DNA of 64,000 nt, taken from NCBI RefSeq assembly GCF_963576615.1, contig NC_088715.1, forward strand, positions 57,026,690 through 57,090,689. The letters are read 5' to 3'. This document shows, in pieces, positions 24,463 through 39,400 of the stretch. Both the position numbers and the translations under genes were made by a program. This DNA comes from Watersipora subatra. Taxonomy: Eukaryota > Bryozoa > Gymnolaemata > Cheilostomatida > Watersiporidae. The notes beneath the pieces were generated by a model. The model was not told the DNA's origin, searched no databases, and saw only the letters and a program-made list of their open reading frames with translations. Each line of letters begins with the position of its first letter. Position 1 is the stretch's first letter.

Positions 24463-27400
24463 CCCTCTCTTTAGACTAAGATGTCTGCTTGCTTTATTGA
24501 TGTGTTTGGTGTGTTTTAAGATGGCTTCGTAGTCCGATCATTGCTCTGCATTGACGATTGCAATGTGGACATTGGTAGTCATCATTCATCAAAGTATCAG
24601 ATGAGCTAAGCCGCACTTTTCGTGCTGACTTGAGCTCTTCTCTGTGACGCATTTTTTCATTTTCAAGTATCTTCACCCCTTTATGAGTTAGAGTTCTCCA
24701 TCCAGTTCTTCTCGTGGCATTCCATTCCCAGGTTTCCCATCTGATGTGACAACGCTTCAAGCTATCTTTGAGACAGTCTTTATAGCGCTTTCTTTGTCCC
24801 CCCTGTGACCTCTTCCCATTTTCTAGTTCGGCATACAGAATCTGTTTTGGTAGTCTGTAGTTTGGCATTCTAACCAAGTGTCCAGCCCAACGAAGTCTGT
24901 TCTTAACGATCATACTTTCGAGGCTGGACATCTTAGCTTGTTGATACACACTATTGTTAGTGCGTTTGTCAGACCATTTGATCATTAGTAATTCTCTCAT
25001 TTTCCTCATGTGATAGTTCTCCAGAACCTTAACGTCAGTGCTGTAAGTAGCCCACGTTTCTGAGGCATACAGTAGTGTGGGGACAATTACTGCCTTGTAC
25101 ACTTTTAGCTTGGTGTCGACTTGCAAGACTGGATTTTCAAACACTCTTTGTCTCAGTTTGCTGTATGCTATGCTAGCTCCCTGCAGTCTTCTCTCTATCT
25201 CCTTCCCTAGGTCGGCCTTGGAGGAGAGATTACTACCTAGGTATACAAAGTCATCTACAGGGCAAAGTGGTTCGCCTCCGGCAACAATGCGTGGAGTGAC
25301 TATGTTTTTTCCAGGTTTCGGCTGGTACAATACTTGAGTTTTCTTTGCATTCAGCTTGAGTCCAAGAGCCCTGTAAGCATTTTCAAAAGCTGTCATGACT
25401 TCTTGAAGATGTTCTTCTGTATGAGCCACGAGAGCATTGTTATCAGCATATTGGAGCTCAAGAACACTTTGTTTCGAAGTTAGAGTTTTAGCCCGAAGTC
25501 TCTGCAGGTTGAACAGATCGCCTATTCGGTAGTTCAATGTGATACCTTCAGAGAGTTCTTGTTTCACAAGGTGTAGTACAGCACATAAGTAGATAGAAAA
25601 CAGCGTTGGCACAATCACGCAGCCTTGTTTCACCCCAGTTTTTACTCCAAAAGGATCCGTTTGTTGGCCATCCACCAAAACTGATGCGTTCATCTCATTA
25701 TGCAGAAGCTGCACAATAGCCACAAATTTGGGAGGGCAGCCGATTTTCTCAAGTACTTTGTAGAGAGATTGTCTGTCAACAGTGTCGAAAGCCTTGGTAA
25801 GGTCTATGAAGGCCATGTAGAGATCCTTGTTCTGTTCTCAGCATTTTTCCTGGATCTGTCTAGCAGCAAATATCATATCTACTGTACCCCTGCCAGGCCT
25901 AAAACCACACTGCGTCTCTGGAAGAATTTTTTCCGCAACACTGGAGAGTCTATAGGACAGAATTCTAGCTAGAATCTTCCCCGTTATTGACAAGAGGGAT
26001 ATCCCCCTGTAGTTCCCACACATCGTCCTATCTCCTTTTTTGAAGATGGACTTTCTACAGACCAGATTAGTGGATTCCTGAATTAGGCTGCGCTGACACA
26101 ATGCCTGTACTGGTCAGTGTTTCATGAACATAATTATCTACAGCCTTGACCTTAAAGACTAACAAGACGATAAAGTTGATGAATACCTACTTTTCAACTA
26201 AAAATGCTCAAATGAAGATAAAGAGGAGCTACAATATACTTACAGTTGCACCTAATGACCTTGTCAAACTGGAATGGAAATATAACCTCTTTATCATCAT
26301 TGCATATCTCGCATATGAAACCCTTTGCCTTGCACAGCTACAACAATGGAACAACTATCTCTTCTTCAAGTGTAATACATGTAGTTGAATAGAAAGGAAG
26401 CTTTATTAATGGCAACTCTTCATTGAATAAAAAAAATTTAATCATGGAGCAAGAAATAGCTTTAGTTCCTTAACATACCGTACATTCCAGGACATGAGAT
26501 ATAGCGTCTTGCGCTGTTGCTCGCAGACTCTTATCCAGCGCCTTGTTTTTAGCCTAAAAGGGAAAAATATAAACCTTCAGCTGGTCCCTTTATACTTTAC
26601 TCCATTGGAGAAAATATGGTCTATAAACTTCATAGTCCATATGGTGTCCACATAGTGAACACTTACCTGTATTATTCCAGAGGCAGTGAACATACACGCA
26701 GCTTTAACAGGTCGTCAATAGTGTTTACATGTACTTGATGCCGAGTAGTTACACAAGTAAGACATGCTTGCACTCTTTCGGTCATTTACGGCTAAGCACC
26801 TACATAGTCTCTGTAAGTGATAAAGGTCAAGAGTTACTTACCTTTTTTAGGTCAGTTATAGAATATAGATGCACATCGTCTAGGAGATATTCAGGTATCG
26901 ATAGGAGCTGACTATAAACTCTAAAACAGAAATACAGCTCGTCTTATGCTGCTCTAACGAGAAACCTCACATATCCCCTAATTGTGTATGTGTGAGCAAC
27001 TCCTCAAAGATTGAGTATGACGCCTGCTTAGCTTACTGCAAGCAGAGGTTGCGATTGTTCTTTTTGTCGGAGCATTGTTGCTTAAACAGTGGCCCTGCAA
27101 TCTTGGCTGCATATGTTTGAGTTCAGTGATAAGGGAACCTCAATGACTGGAGACATACCCGGTTGCAGAGAGCGATTTAAGGTTGACTGTCATTCCCGTC
27201 ACCACCAGTAACCTTTTTTAAGATTTGAACTCTAACCTTTTGTTGTCAGGTCAAGCGTTCTAGACCAGCAGGCCATGGCTGCTCTTTTCTAATAGGGAGT
27301 AAAAATACTAATAGGAATTTTTCTTCTTCTATAGTAGGGAAAAATCTTTTCAGCTGCGCTCTATAGGTTTAACACCACAGGACAACTTGAGTAGAATGGG

Positions 27401-30400
27401 GCCATTAGTCTTGATTTAGAATTGGTAATGCTATATTGCAAGCTGCTAGCTATAGTACTGCTACACTTGTCCCTGCTATACTAATAATTGCTAGCTACAG
27501 CCATGGTACATTTCCCTCTTGCCATACCGATAGCTGCTAGCTATGATCATGTTACATTTCTTCTGCTATACTGCTAGTTACTGGCTGAAACATGCTAAAT
27601 TCTCTTGCCATTTTGCTAACGTCTAGCGAATCCTATGCTACAATTGTCCCTGGCAGGTTGCCTCAGGCCCTGGCAGGTTGCCTCAGGCCCTGGCAAGTTG
27701 TCTCAGGCCCTGGCAGGTTGCCTCAGGTCCTGGCAGGTTGCCTCAGGCATAGCTACGAATCTTGTTTGTGCAAATATGCCCTGTGAAATCATAAGTAGAA
27801 GATGAACAGCTGCGAAACTAATCTCTAGTCTAAATTTTTTGCTGCCAAATTTCTCAAATTAATAAAAAATTGCTAAAAACCTCTAATATATGTCAGATTG
27901 ACAAAAATATAACTGGTTCTGATGAGAGCAAAAACAGAACAACTTCCCTCCATGATCTCCAGTCTTAATAGACTGGGGTCAGAAGAGACCCTGATGATTG
28001 ATTATTAGACAGAGCTATCAATAGTGAGATAATTATATGACTCTCGATGATAACTCTATGTCTTTATGAACTTACTCAGTGCCTAGCCTGCAGGAAGCAA
28101 GAAATATTCTGCACAACCGAAGTTGAAGACGAGAAAGTGTGATTTGCTGGAGGGTTTTCACCTTGTGCAAGATGCCTCTGTTAATGTCAAGCAGGTTAAA
28201 GAGGGGATCCTCAGCCATCTTTAAAAGAAGGTCTCTTGAGAAATTTGAGACTGGATACTGCAAAGACATATACATGTACACGGTGACTGAGTAGACTCCT
28301 CTAACACGTTTTAAAGTGAATGGACAGCATTTGGAAGTTGTCTCCCGTGGGCATAGAGAAACAACTTGTAAGTAAATAGCTTGAAATATGATTCTACGCG
28401 GGCGTTGTGAGGGAGGCTGTTCATTTTTGTTCAACTAAGAAAACTTCAGACAGCGCATATAATAGATTACTATGTCATATACAATGAATAAATGTGGCAG
28501 CTGATCTCGATTTTTCTTGGTTCAATAGAAGAAATGAGAGGCTAGAGAAGACAAATCTTAATTTTGTTTTAGCATAGTATTAGTAAAGTATTATTGCTTT
28601 TTGTGTAATTTGTAACATGTGTAATATTGTGTAATTATCTTGTCACCATTACAGAACAAAAAATATGACACGGGCCAGTGGGATAAGCTGAATATAAAAC
28701 TAAAGCGGAATACAAGAGAAAAGCGAAATAAAAGGAGTTGGTCTCTCTTACAAAGACATCAATGACTCGTAGAAGCTCTCGGCATTATATTACAACGAGT
28801 TAGCCACCATGAAATTGTTATTCAGGTTCAAGTTCAATATGCAGGTTCAGTTGAAAGCATATCATTGAGAAACTTCATAACAAAAGGTCAACTGTAGCTA
28901 TTGCACGCTGCATCACCAGTTATATAACAACAAATATACTAAACAAACTTATACAAGTGTGATGTCACATGCAAATGATTCGACTGAACAGAATGGAAAA
29001 CTGGCTCACACAATAAGTCGTTGCAAAAAAATTAGCATTTTCAAGCTCTCACCTTAGAAAAGTCCCACTTGTGAAGAATCTTTGCTGGGATGATGGATGT
29101 GTTGTTGGTATGGCAACAGTGACAAAAATACTTGCCGAGATATTCACAATACCGGAATCTCTTGAGATACCCTAAAAAACACGAGCAATAGCCTTAATGG
29201 TCATTAGAATCCGTGACAACATTTTCATATGCAAATAATGGCTAAGAAAAAGCTTCAACACGAAAGATGTCTTTAAAAAATCACTGTGGTTTTTAAAACT
29301 ATGCACAGATGGGGGACATACCCTGCTCTATCTTGGTGCCACACCCAGCACATCTGTAGTTCTGCTTGCTTATTAGCACCTTACGCCTGGAACAACAGAG
29401 AATAGAGTTGAATGACTCTGATCTATTTCATCATACCAGACTTCAAGCTATCTCAATAATATACCATAAAACATCTAATTGAGCGCCATGGCACTCTATT
29501 TTTAAACCCTTCCTCTATAGTGGCGATCTATTCGAGGTGGTGTTCAAATAGAGGCTGATGTTGTATTTTTCAAATGGCTCGTCAAAACTTTGGGAAGATA
29601 AATTTAGCCCTTTTACGGACAAAGCGAATGTCGCCTATATTTTGCCCTCTTCTTCCGGTGGAGCGATATTAAACTTTTTGGATGCAATAAATCTAGAGGC
29701 AACTTTCTGGATGCAATAACACTAGAGGAGATGACCACATGAATGTATAAAACTAACTTGCCTCCAACTTGTCAGAGAACTATTGATAAATACGCATTGA
29801 GAAACCGAGAAACATCTTTACCTGTCTATATCTATTGCTTGCAATTAACCAGCAATGATATTATAGCCTGTATCCTGCTTTACAATTTGTCTGAACTTCC
29901 AATTATTTTCCTTTTAAATTTGATGACATATTTTTATTTTATATTTATATTTACTAATGTTGCATTAAAGCTCATTGCACTCATTGATATGTTTGCTACA
30001 ATTTGCAGCTAAACTTGATTTTTAAGTGCAATAGAAGAGAAATTACGAGCGTCGATCAAATGTAAGATCCTATTATCGCAATGATGCTATCAAATAATAT
30101 GCTATAAATCTGCAAATTTATAAATTACATAATGATAATCTATCAAATGTTATGAATATATTCATGAACAAGTGAAATAGACGAACCATACTTAAATCAC
30201 ATGCGAAAACAAAAATAAAAATTTTTAAAACAAAAATTAAAATTTTTAAAACAAAAATATTTACATCATTTGCTTGGAAAACGGTTGCTGATTGTTGCTT
30301 TCGATGGAACAAACTTCTTCTGGTTGTCCAATACCTTCCACAATGTCAGCTGACCTCAAATCTTCTTCTGCACTGCTGACCTAGTCGATATTAGCGTCCA

Positions 30401-33400
30401 ACAACTTTTGACAGAACAAAAAACTTTGGCAGAGCAAACTTCTACGAGTTGCATTTAGCACAAATACAACGCGTAAAAGTTTGGCTCGCTAAAGGTAACC
30501 TTCGACCCAAAACTTGCAAACCGCTTTTATATACATGTACATCGAAGTATCACAACCGCGTTAAACAAGGAACTACTATTAGCCTGAGACAGTTGTTAAT
30601 TATTTCTATGGTGTTGCTTTCAAAATTTTAACAAAAATAGCAAAAAGCTTTGGGGTTGGACAACCAGAGGATTGATCGTTATTATTGTAAACGATTCATT
30701 ATTAATATGATTTTGTGAACACTTTTCTAGTGATCAATTGATATAATGGGTTCATAAAGATCAAAGATTGTCAAAGTGGCGGTCAAATGGAGGTGGCGTT
30801 CAAATAGATGGTGGCACTTTACTTTTCAAACCTCCTCTCATAGTGGCGGTCAAATAGAGGCGGCGTTCAAATAGAGGTGGTGTTTAATTAGAAGTTTCAT
30901 GGTATTCCCAATGGAATTAGAGTTGTAATAATGATACCACAGAGATAATACATCTAACCTTGATGTGATAAATTTTGAAATAGAAACCATTGGTGAAGTG
31001 CACTGCTAGAAACTAAGTGGTTTACAACTACTCACAAAATAGTTTCCACACTAGAGGAGATGACCCCATAAATGTATAAAACTTATTGTGAGCGCAGTTA
31101 AGAATCATAATTTCTACCAAAAACGCCACCTAGATGAATGACCTTGTAGCTGTAGAGCGTAGATGACCTTCACTGCATAGATGCGCTTACACTAGAGAAC
31201 AACAACTCTTGGATTTAATCTGCTTTGGTTAAAAACAACACGAGTATAATTCAATTCAGTGATGTCACAGCAACAATAACACATTCAGTCCCACTTGGCT
31301 AATAAATTTAATAAACATGTCGATCTTACTTTCCTCGGTATACACAGACCTATCTATTTTCCTACGTTTTAAAAATGTTGAATATCAATAGTTCGTTTAT
31401 TCGATAGCTGAAGGTTTTTTTAAGCGCGAAAGACTAGTAACTAAATTCAGTGCTTAAAGTATATGGAAATTAAGTTTTTGCCAACAAAAATTTTTTCAAA
31501 AAATTCGAACAGACTAAAGTTTAAAGTTATTGCTGTTTGCTGAACTATTTCATTTTTGATAAATATGTTACTGTTATTGATATGTTACTGTTACTGATAA
31601 GTTACTATTATTGATATGTTACTGGTATTGATACGCTACTGTTATTGATACGTTACTGGTATGGATACGTTACTGTTATTGATAAGTTACTGTTATTGAT
31701 ATGTTACTGGTATTGATACGCTACTGTTATTGATACGTTACTGGTATGGATACGTTACTGTTATTGATAAGTTACTGTTATTGATATGTTACTGTTACTG
31801 ATATGTTACTATTATTGATACGCTACTGTTATTGATACGTTACTGTTATTGATATGTTACTGGTATTGATACGCTACTGTTATTGATAAGTTACTGGTAT
31901 TGATACCTAAGTGTTATTGATATGTTGCTGTTATTGATACATTACTGTTATTGATATGTTACTGTTATTGATACATTACTCTTATTGATATGTTACATCT
32001 GAAATTACTATAACTGTTAAAAAAAGTTTAACAAAGTCGGGGCACTGTGAATCACATAAAACGCATTGCATTTATGGCAGAACGATAATAGGTTTTTCAG
32101 AGAGGAAGTTTTTCAAGAAGAGATTTTCGCTTGTATGGTAATAACATATGGCTGAGAGCTCATCGTCTTTGGTACCATTTTGAAGCTTTATAAACAATTT
32201 AATTGGTAGCTTTTGGAAATTTACTGCTATGATGGCACTGCTGACACGTTTAGGGACTTTAAGTTTTAAGGTATTATGGCGAGAGGCAAGCAGAAAGACA
32301 TCTCACCCTTGTGGAGGGTGAATATTGAAAATAATTTGTGGTCGAGGTGGGGCCCACTCAGCATTTCCACGGATGCGGGTGCCTTTCCTGCCCTCATTCA
32401 TATCATCTGGAGATATTGGCATCGAATCAGGCAATGGCAGTAACTGCAAACAAAATCTGCCGCAATCAGCCATCAGTGACAGAAGCAAAGATTTAGTCAA
32501 AGCTAGACAACACGAATAAACAACTGTGCAGGGGCAAAGCGCACCGGCAGTATTTTATTGATAAAGATAAAGCTAGGCATCTATAGATAAATGACAGGAG
32601 ACCGTGACGATCAGGAGTTGTCCTTTAAACACTGACTTTTACTGGTCAATCTCAGATCAACACATCGGAGCTAGCAAATAGACTGAGAACTACATATCGT
32701 AAGCTGAAGGTTGGAGCACGAGAATAATGACTCACAGCCTGAGGAGCCTCCTTTTCAGAAACAAGCCAGATGAGTTGGTCAGCCTTTGGTAAATGGTACT
32801 CATTAAAGTGGCTGAGGAGAGAAAGAGCTACCTGGTCTGCTGACGGTATGACTGGAGCAGGCTCTGCCATACTTGTCTTGCTGATAAATATCACGGCGTG
32901 CAAACAATGTATCTGTTATATCGCTATAATGCTTAACTCTGCAACGAATCTTTAAGGGTTGCCTGAATTACATACCAGCAAATAAACTATATTGAGAACA
33001 GTATAGCAATCTTTCTCTGCAGCTAGTTGCACCATAAGCTATTGATACAGGCAACCTCTAAAGGACTTTCTCGTTATTAAACTGAGGATTGATGAATTGA
33101 CTAAGAGTGAAAAGAAAAAAATGGAAGCAGGTCTGTATTACTTTGTTATGAATTAAAAAGGTCTTTAGTAAAGCTTTCATTTTGTACTTACAGTGATGAG
33201 CAACGTGCATGTACATGTATATTAACAGACTCCAAATTCTATCACATACAGAATAAAAGGATCATAAATTATGTTCTCCAAAAAATGAAAACTGATGTTG
33301 TAAAACAAGGGCAATAGCAAAGAGTAACATCCAAAACGGCTAACCTGTTGGAGAGTGGCACCCCGTCCCTCAGTGTCAGCAAGGAATCTGTGTCTGAGAA

Positions 33401-36400
33401 ACCTGAGCTTCCGTACATGTCCTCATCACTGAATAGTGAATCTACAGGTCAGGATTAGAGCAAATCTAGCGACAGGAAAAAAAGAGCTAAGGCTTTTTTA
33501 CGTAAAGATGGAGAGAAGCAAGGGCTGGTTTTACAAGAAGCACAACAAGGTGGTGAAATGAGAAAAATTACTTGTTGAAACATGGTGATGAGTTGGTATC
33601 TGATTCGGTTGAACATCTCAAACTGGACTTATCCCAATGACTAAATAAAATGCAAAGGTATGCCAGCAACAGGAGATATGTAAAATACAACTCTGAATTA
33701 GAAAACTGAGTCTATATTGCTAGCTGAGTACCTGAGTCCTTGACAGAATTGCTGTGTGATGAAGACTTTGGAGTTGCGCCGCTGCTACTTTTCTCTGAGT
33801 AGTTGACAGTCAGTAGTTTACTACTCTTGCGCAGCTTTCTCCTCTCCTAAATACAAGAGCTCAGCATATACAGCGCTTGAAAATGCTTCATAAGTCTAGC
33901 TATACCCCGGTTGTACTGATAAAAATGCAATATATACAAAAATGTACATACATTTTGGAGTTGAGGTAGTGAATTGGAAAAGGTCCATACACCTGTCAGG
34001 GTACAATGTATATTGACAGACGAAGAAAGTATGGTGGACAGGGACAGGAGACAGCATAACACAACCGAGAAAGTTAACCTCACCATGCAAAAGGAAGTCA
34101 TTATTAGATAGCCAGAGTTCCTACCAAGTCTCTACTTTGCCACAAGCATCTCTGCTGCTGGAGCATGGGCTATGCATATGGCTAAATTGAGTAATATTAG
34201 CATTTTGAGCTAATATATTTGCTTTTTCTGTCTCAGAGCCTAGAGAAAAATTATTCTGAGGCTTCAGGAGGCATTGTAATGTGGCAGATTAGTTCAATTG
34301 GTTAGAGCATCAGTCTAATAAGCTGAGTGTTATGGGATCATGTCCCATATTGACAAACGTTTTAATCATCTTACAGCAGAGAACACTGTGTCTGATGAAT
34401 TTGTACAACTGGGAGTGACTTAGAGTCATGTAACACGTTTTTACAGAAATATCTAAGCACATCGTGATATTTAAGAATTTAGAGAGTGGTGTGCTAAGAA
34501 GTCATACAGATCTAACATGAGCTGATCCTTTATGTGACGGCAGGAGTCATAGCGCTGACCTTCAGCAGCCAACATGTTACTACAGTAGACACTCCTATAA
34601 CGTGATGTAAATTACGGAAAAAATTAAAAAAATTTGTGAAGCTTTTGCTTCCTACTACGTTAAAAATTCTATATAACGTAAAGTGCCAAGTCGGGTGAGT
34701 TCTCAAATTCGATTTGAACGTCAATCTATCTCACTGCACTTGCAAAAGAAAAAAACGACATGTGTATAGCGTTATATCTATTATATATACAAGTTCTGTA
34801 AGAATCTAGCTCGTCGTGTTAGATGGGCAGACGAGTCGACAAAACCGAAAATAGGTAGCGGCGCATTGATCATAGATACAAAGCTGATCATTTGGTGCAA
34901 GGTGTTACAGCGTTGATCCACCAATCGGTATGTAACGAGTTGGAGTATCGTCAGAAGTTCTCTTTTATTTTAACCTTGAGCCCTGGATACAAATAGATGA
35001 CGAACAAGTAATACCGCTTTTTTGTAAAATATTTGGTTGTTTTGCTTTCTTGTGGAGGTCTAAAATTGTTATTAGTTTTATTTTGCAGAGTACAATTTGC
35101 TGATTAGAAAAATAAGCAAATTGTTGTAGATGAACATTGAAGATGCGCTCTCCCTATCAACTTATCATGAAAATACCGCAATCATGGTCTATAAAACCTG
35201 TGAGATTGATCAGAAAAAGGAGAAAGCTGTCGATGCAAACCAATAATACTGCTGTTACGGTACAGCCGACAAATTAATAGAGTTAAGCCAAGTCTTTCCT
35301 TTTTGCATGGCCAAAGGGGTGCGTTTGGAAAGATTTTGGAACGGATTAGGCAATTTACATGTTACTGTTCTTATAACGTAAAATCCTGATAAACGTTCCT
35401 GGAATGGATTATTTACGTTGTAGGAGCGCGTACTGTATAAACGTACACCAAGATAATCGTTAAGATGTTTTCTGATGGATGGCCTAATAATAACCCTGAC
35501 ACAAACCAAGCTAGTCACTGATATGTAAGTCATTACAGAGAAATTTATAATGCAGCATGTGAACAGCCAATGCTTTGTCAATGGGTGCACGGTGCAAGTT
35601 ACCTAAATGAACATGTCAGTTCATATCAGTCCAAAGACAAACCTTATGCATTTGTGAGCGACCAAAACAACCAATTCTCAACTGACATAATCCCAATTCC
35701 ATTTTATTCATTTTTTACTGAGATTTGCTTTCAAATGATGATACTGTTTCACACAACCAACTGTTTCTGAACAAGATAATCTTACCTGAAACAGTTATGT
35801 GAAAGTCACTGGTGTCAACTAAGACAGTTATGTGAAAGTCACTGGTGTCAACTAAAACAGTTATGTGAAAATCATTACTGCCAATTGATACAGTTATGTG
35901 AAAGTCATTAGTGTCAACTAAGACAGTTATGTGAAAGTCACTGGTGTCAACTAAGACAGTTATGTGAACGTCACTGGTGTCAACTATAACAGTTATGTGA
36001 AAATCATTACTGCCAATTGATACAGTTATGTGAAAGTCATTAGTGTCAATTGAAATAATCTTGAATAGTTACAGTTAACCAGCGTATTATTATTATTAAT
36101 ATTATTGGTTGATGCTACAAGTCTATACCAAGTTTGCCAAGGTTTCACCTGAATTTTCCGCTTCAGCCTGACTATTTCCTCATCACTTTCTGCATCTGTA
36201 TCTTCTATCTGAAGTACTGGGGCAGGCTGAGACGGTCGTAAGACTTGATTCCATTTCATATGCTCTATGGCAGCCATCAGTGCCTCTGAGATGGCGAAGT
36301 GTGCATTTTCCTATGAGTATAACACGTTTTCATTTATGACATCATGTACTTCACTATTAACAGGAAGTTCATCTAGAAATGATCTCTTCACACAAATAGA

Positions 36401-39400
36401 TAAAAGAAAATAGGAAAAGTGCGTGTCATCAAGGGTGAACCATACCATCTACATATGCTATCTATAAAGGTACTGTAAGCTGTAGTAGCTCACACTATTT
36501 ACTCCTCGAGCATTTTTTGCATAGCCTTTGCTCCTACCAATTGACAAAATAACCAAATAACAAAAATTATTCTCTTAAACCTTTACAATATGCAAACTTA
36601 GCCTTACCAGAGTTCTCTAGTTATGCCAAAAATTATAATGCTAATCTGCATGATGCAATGCCACCAGACAGCAACTATGCTTAAAAGTTCCTGGCCTCAC
36701 CCTATCAAGCTCTGCGCATGTATCAAAATCTTGAGATGAAAGGTAACTTTTTAGAGACTCTCCAGGAGTAGGTTGAGGAAAGTAGCTGTCATTATTGTAA
36801 AACATGGGTGTTTCTAAAAATGAAATTGTGATAAAAGATGTTTATAAATAAGCATTATAAATGTAAAAGACATATGATACGTTGGTGACATATGATACGT
36901 CCGTGACATATGATATGTACGTGACATATGATACATATGTGACATATGATACGTGCATGACATATGATACGTGCATGACATATGATACTTGCATGACATA
37001 TGATATGTACATGACATATGGCACGTACGTGACATATGATATGTATGTGACATATGATACGTGCATGACATATGATACGTGCATGACATATGATAAGTAC
37101 ATGACATATGATATGTACATGACATATGATACGTATGTGACATATGATACGTACGTGACATATGATACGTACGTGACATATGATACGTGCATGACATATG
37201 ATATGTATGTGACAGATGCACAATAATGACATATCAGCAGTTAATATGGCATTAGGAGTTACAAATAAATGGCAGAGCATCACAATAAATTAGACTTGTA
37301 ATGTATCGGTTGAATTTAACACCAGACCTTACAAAAAAATAGTATGACACTTGCGATCCGGCAACCTCTAACAAGTGTGTGACAAAATGTTTACAAGTGC
37401 ATGATAGCTATAGCGAAGTGCCTCGAATGGCAGCAAAATATCATATTCCTCTAACACTGACCGACATAACAAGCTTATTTGGTTGGTAAGTTAGTGAGAT
37501 AGAGTTGATAAGGTAGAGCTAGTTTAGACAACGTGTAACAAGTTTGAAATTCACTTCTCAATGAGGGTTGCAGAGGAGAGAACCAGAATCTTTACGACTA
37601 CCAGACAACTGCCCAATGTGGCATTAAATGTAAGCTGGCCATCGATATTACAGCTGCACCAGTGAGAAAACTCGATGTGCCATAATGCTATCAAGTAAGA
37701 GGCAAATAACACTTGTGTAAAGAACAAGGGAGACTCCCGGATAATGTGCCATGCTATAAATCCAAGTGTATTGAAAGAACTTATAATGACCTCACAATGA
37801 CCTTTACAGTGACCAGCAAGCGAAGTGCTGATTAGGAGCAGCTCATAACATGTTTTAGAAAAACTAAATGTTTAATATATAATTTTTATGCATGTTATAT
37901 CCTAATAGCAATGTATATTTCTAGGTTAGCATGTAAACACACCAGGTAACAACACCAACCAGTTGTAAAAGAAACCTGAACGGCTATAGATAAACATCCT
38001 GTGATTGCAAATGTGTCGTTTAACCCTGAAACTAAATTACCAGTTTAAACTCCATACACTACTATGAATAGCTGCGAATGCATTTACATTAGAATAAGTC
38101 CTTAAAAGGGACTTTAATATGTTACAGGTCCTTAATATCAAAAGATTTCATCAAGTATAAATATTTTTCTATCATTTGAGATGCTGTTTAATGCTTTAGG
38201 TGACATGACTGCCAGAATGTTTTTCAAGATAGAATCAGCAAAACTCGATCGCGGTTAAAATGCTCAGAAGAAAAGACCTCACAAAAAATTACGTCAGCAT
38301 TTGCGCTTCCTGTTTGTCCCTCTCGTTATGACTTCGTCTATTGCGTTCAAGTCGCAGTGCTACGCGTCTCTATTTACATATATTATATTTTGTATTTGCC
38401 AATGATTGTTAGAATACAACTGCAAATACAGCCTCATATACGTCGCTATAGATGATTTACAAACAGGTTGGTTAAAAATTGCATCGATGTTTCTCCTTAA
38501 ATGCTGTGTAAACATATAAACACCCGATGGGGATTGATACCGCATATTTATCACTCAAAAACACAAGAAAATGTTTATCTATACAAAAATAACACGAGCC
38601 TGATGAATTGTTTAAAACTTCACATAAATATAATAATAACACGGGTGTAGTAGTAATCTCTTTGCTAATTGTTAAATGCTGGAAAAGTCCAGGCAAAAAT
38701 TCATTTTCCTTTGAAACTGGGAAAATATGGTGAGATACAACATAAATTTTGACGTTTCCTTAAAGGTTGTGCGCACGGCGTCATCTAGTCATTGTAGGAA
38801 AAGATTGTTGTCAGCTGTATAATAGATAAAATAATAAACCCGTTTAAATATTTGCTATAAATACAAGTAAAAGCCAAGAATAAGTTGCTGACTGTGAACT
38901 ATTTTATACTTTCTACTTATAAGGAGATATAGTTTGACTAGTGTCAAAAGGTTGCTGTAACCAGTGATAAAGTTGAATAAGTTTACATGGCGTATTGCGA
39001 GTCTACATAAAGCTTCTTTATCCAAGTTTACAGAGCTTAGAATAAAAGATAAAAGCAACACCTTTACTTTTGCTTGCATCACGAATCCTCTTGTCCAACC
39101 CGAACTCATCCCCGGGGAGACTGGAAGAAAGAGAAGGACCATTTGTCAGGTCTGTGGCTGATTTGGACGTCTGCAACTGAGCCTTGAGAAAGCTCAGATC
39201 CGATTTTGACCTTTGGTGACCTTTCATCGGCTGCTTCCCTTTACTTGTCTTTGGATTGGACTGCTGACAATAATCAAGCACTCAGATTAGAATGCGATAT
39301 GAATAAGCCCAATTGAGTAGATGAAACTTGCAATTTAAACGCTATAAGGAAAAAGGGGAGGTAGCTTCCAAACTGACCAATTGTGTCTATTTATGAAAAT

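Noticed and set aside
23727..24479. Long Ser-Leu, Ser-Arg and Arg-Glu open frames
   Set aside because: Artefacts of the CT/CTCG microsatellite, running across the N gap.
26244..26260. Earlier donor GT after the FDK codons of RUBCN exon 19
   Set aside because: It would break the frame and the Cys spacing; the AACT|GTAAGTATA donor 10 nt later fits both.
30118..30312. Frames inside the 29461-30905 element
   Set aside because: Low complexity (AAAATTTTTAAAACAAAAAT duplicates) and no transposase motifs.
36814..37283. Several open frames of 114-142 codons on both strands
   Set aside because: They all cover the 18-bp intronic minisatellite; open in both directions because the unit lacks stops.
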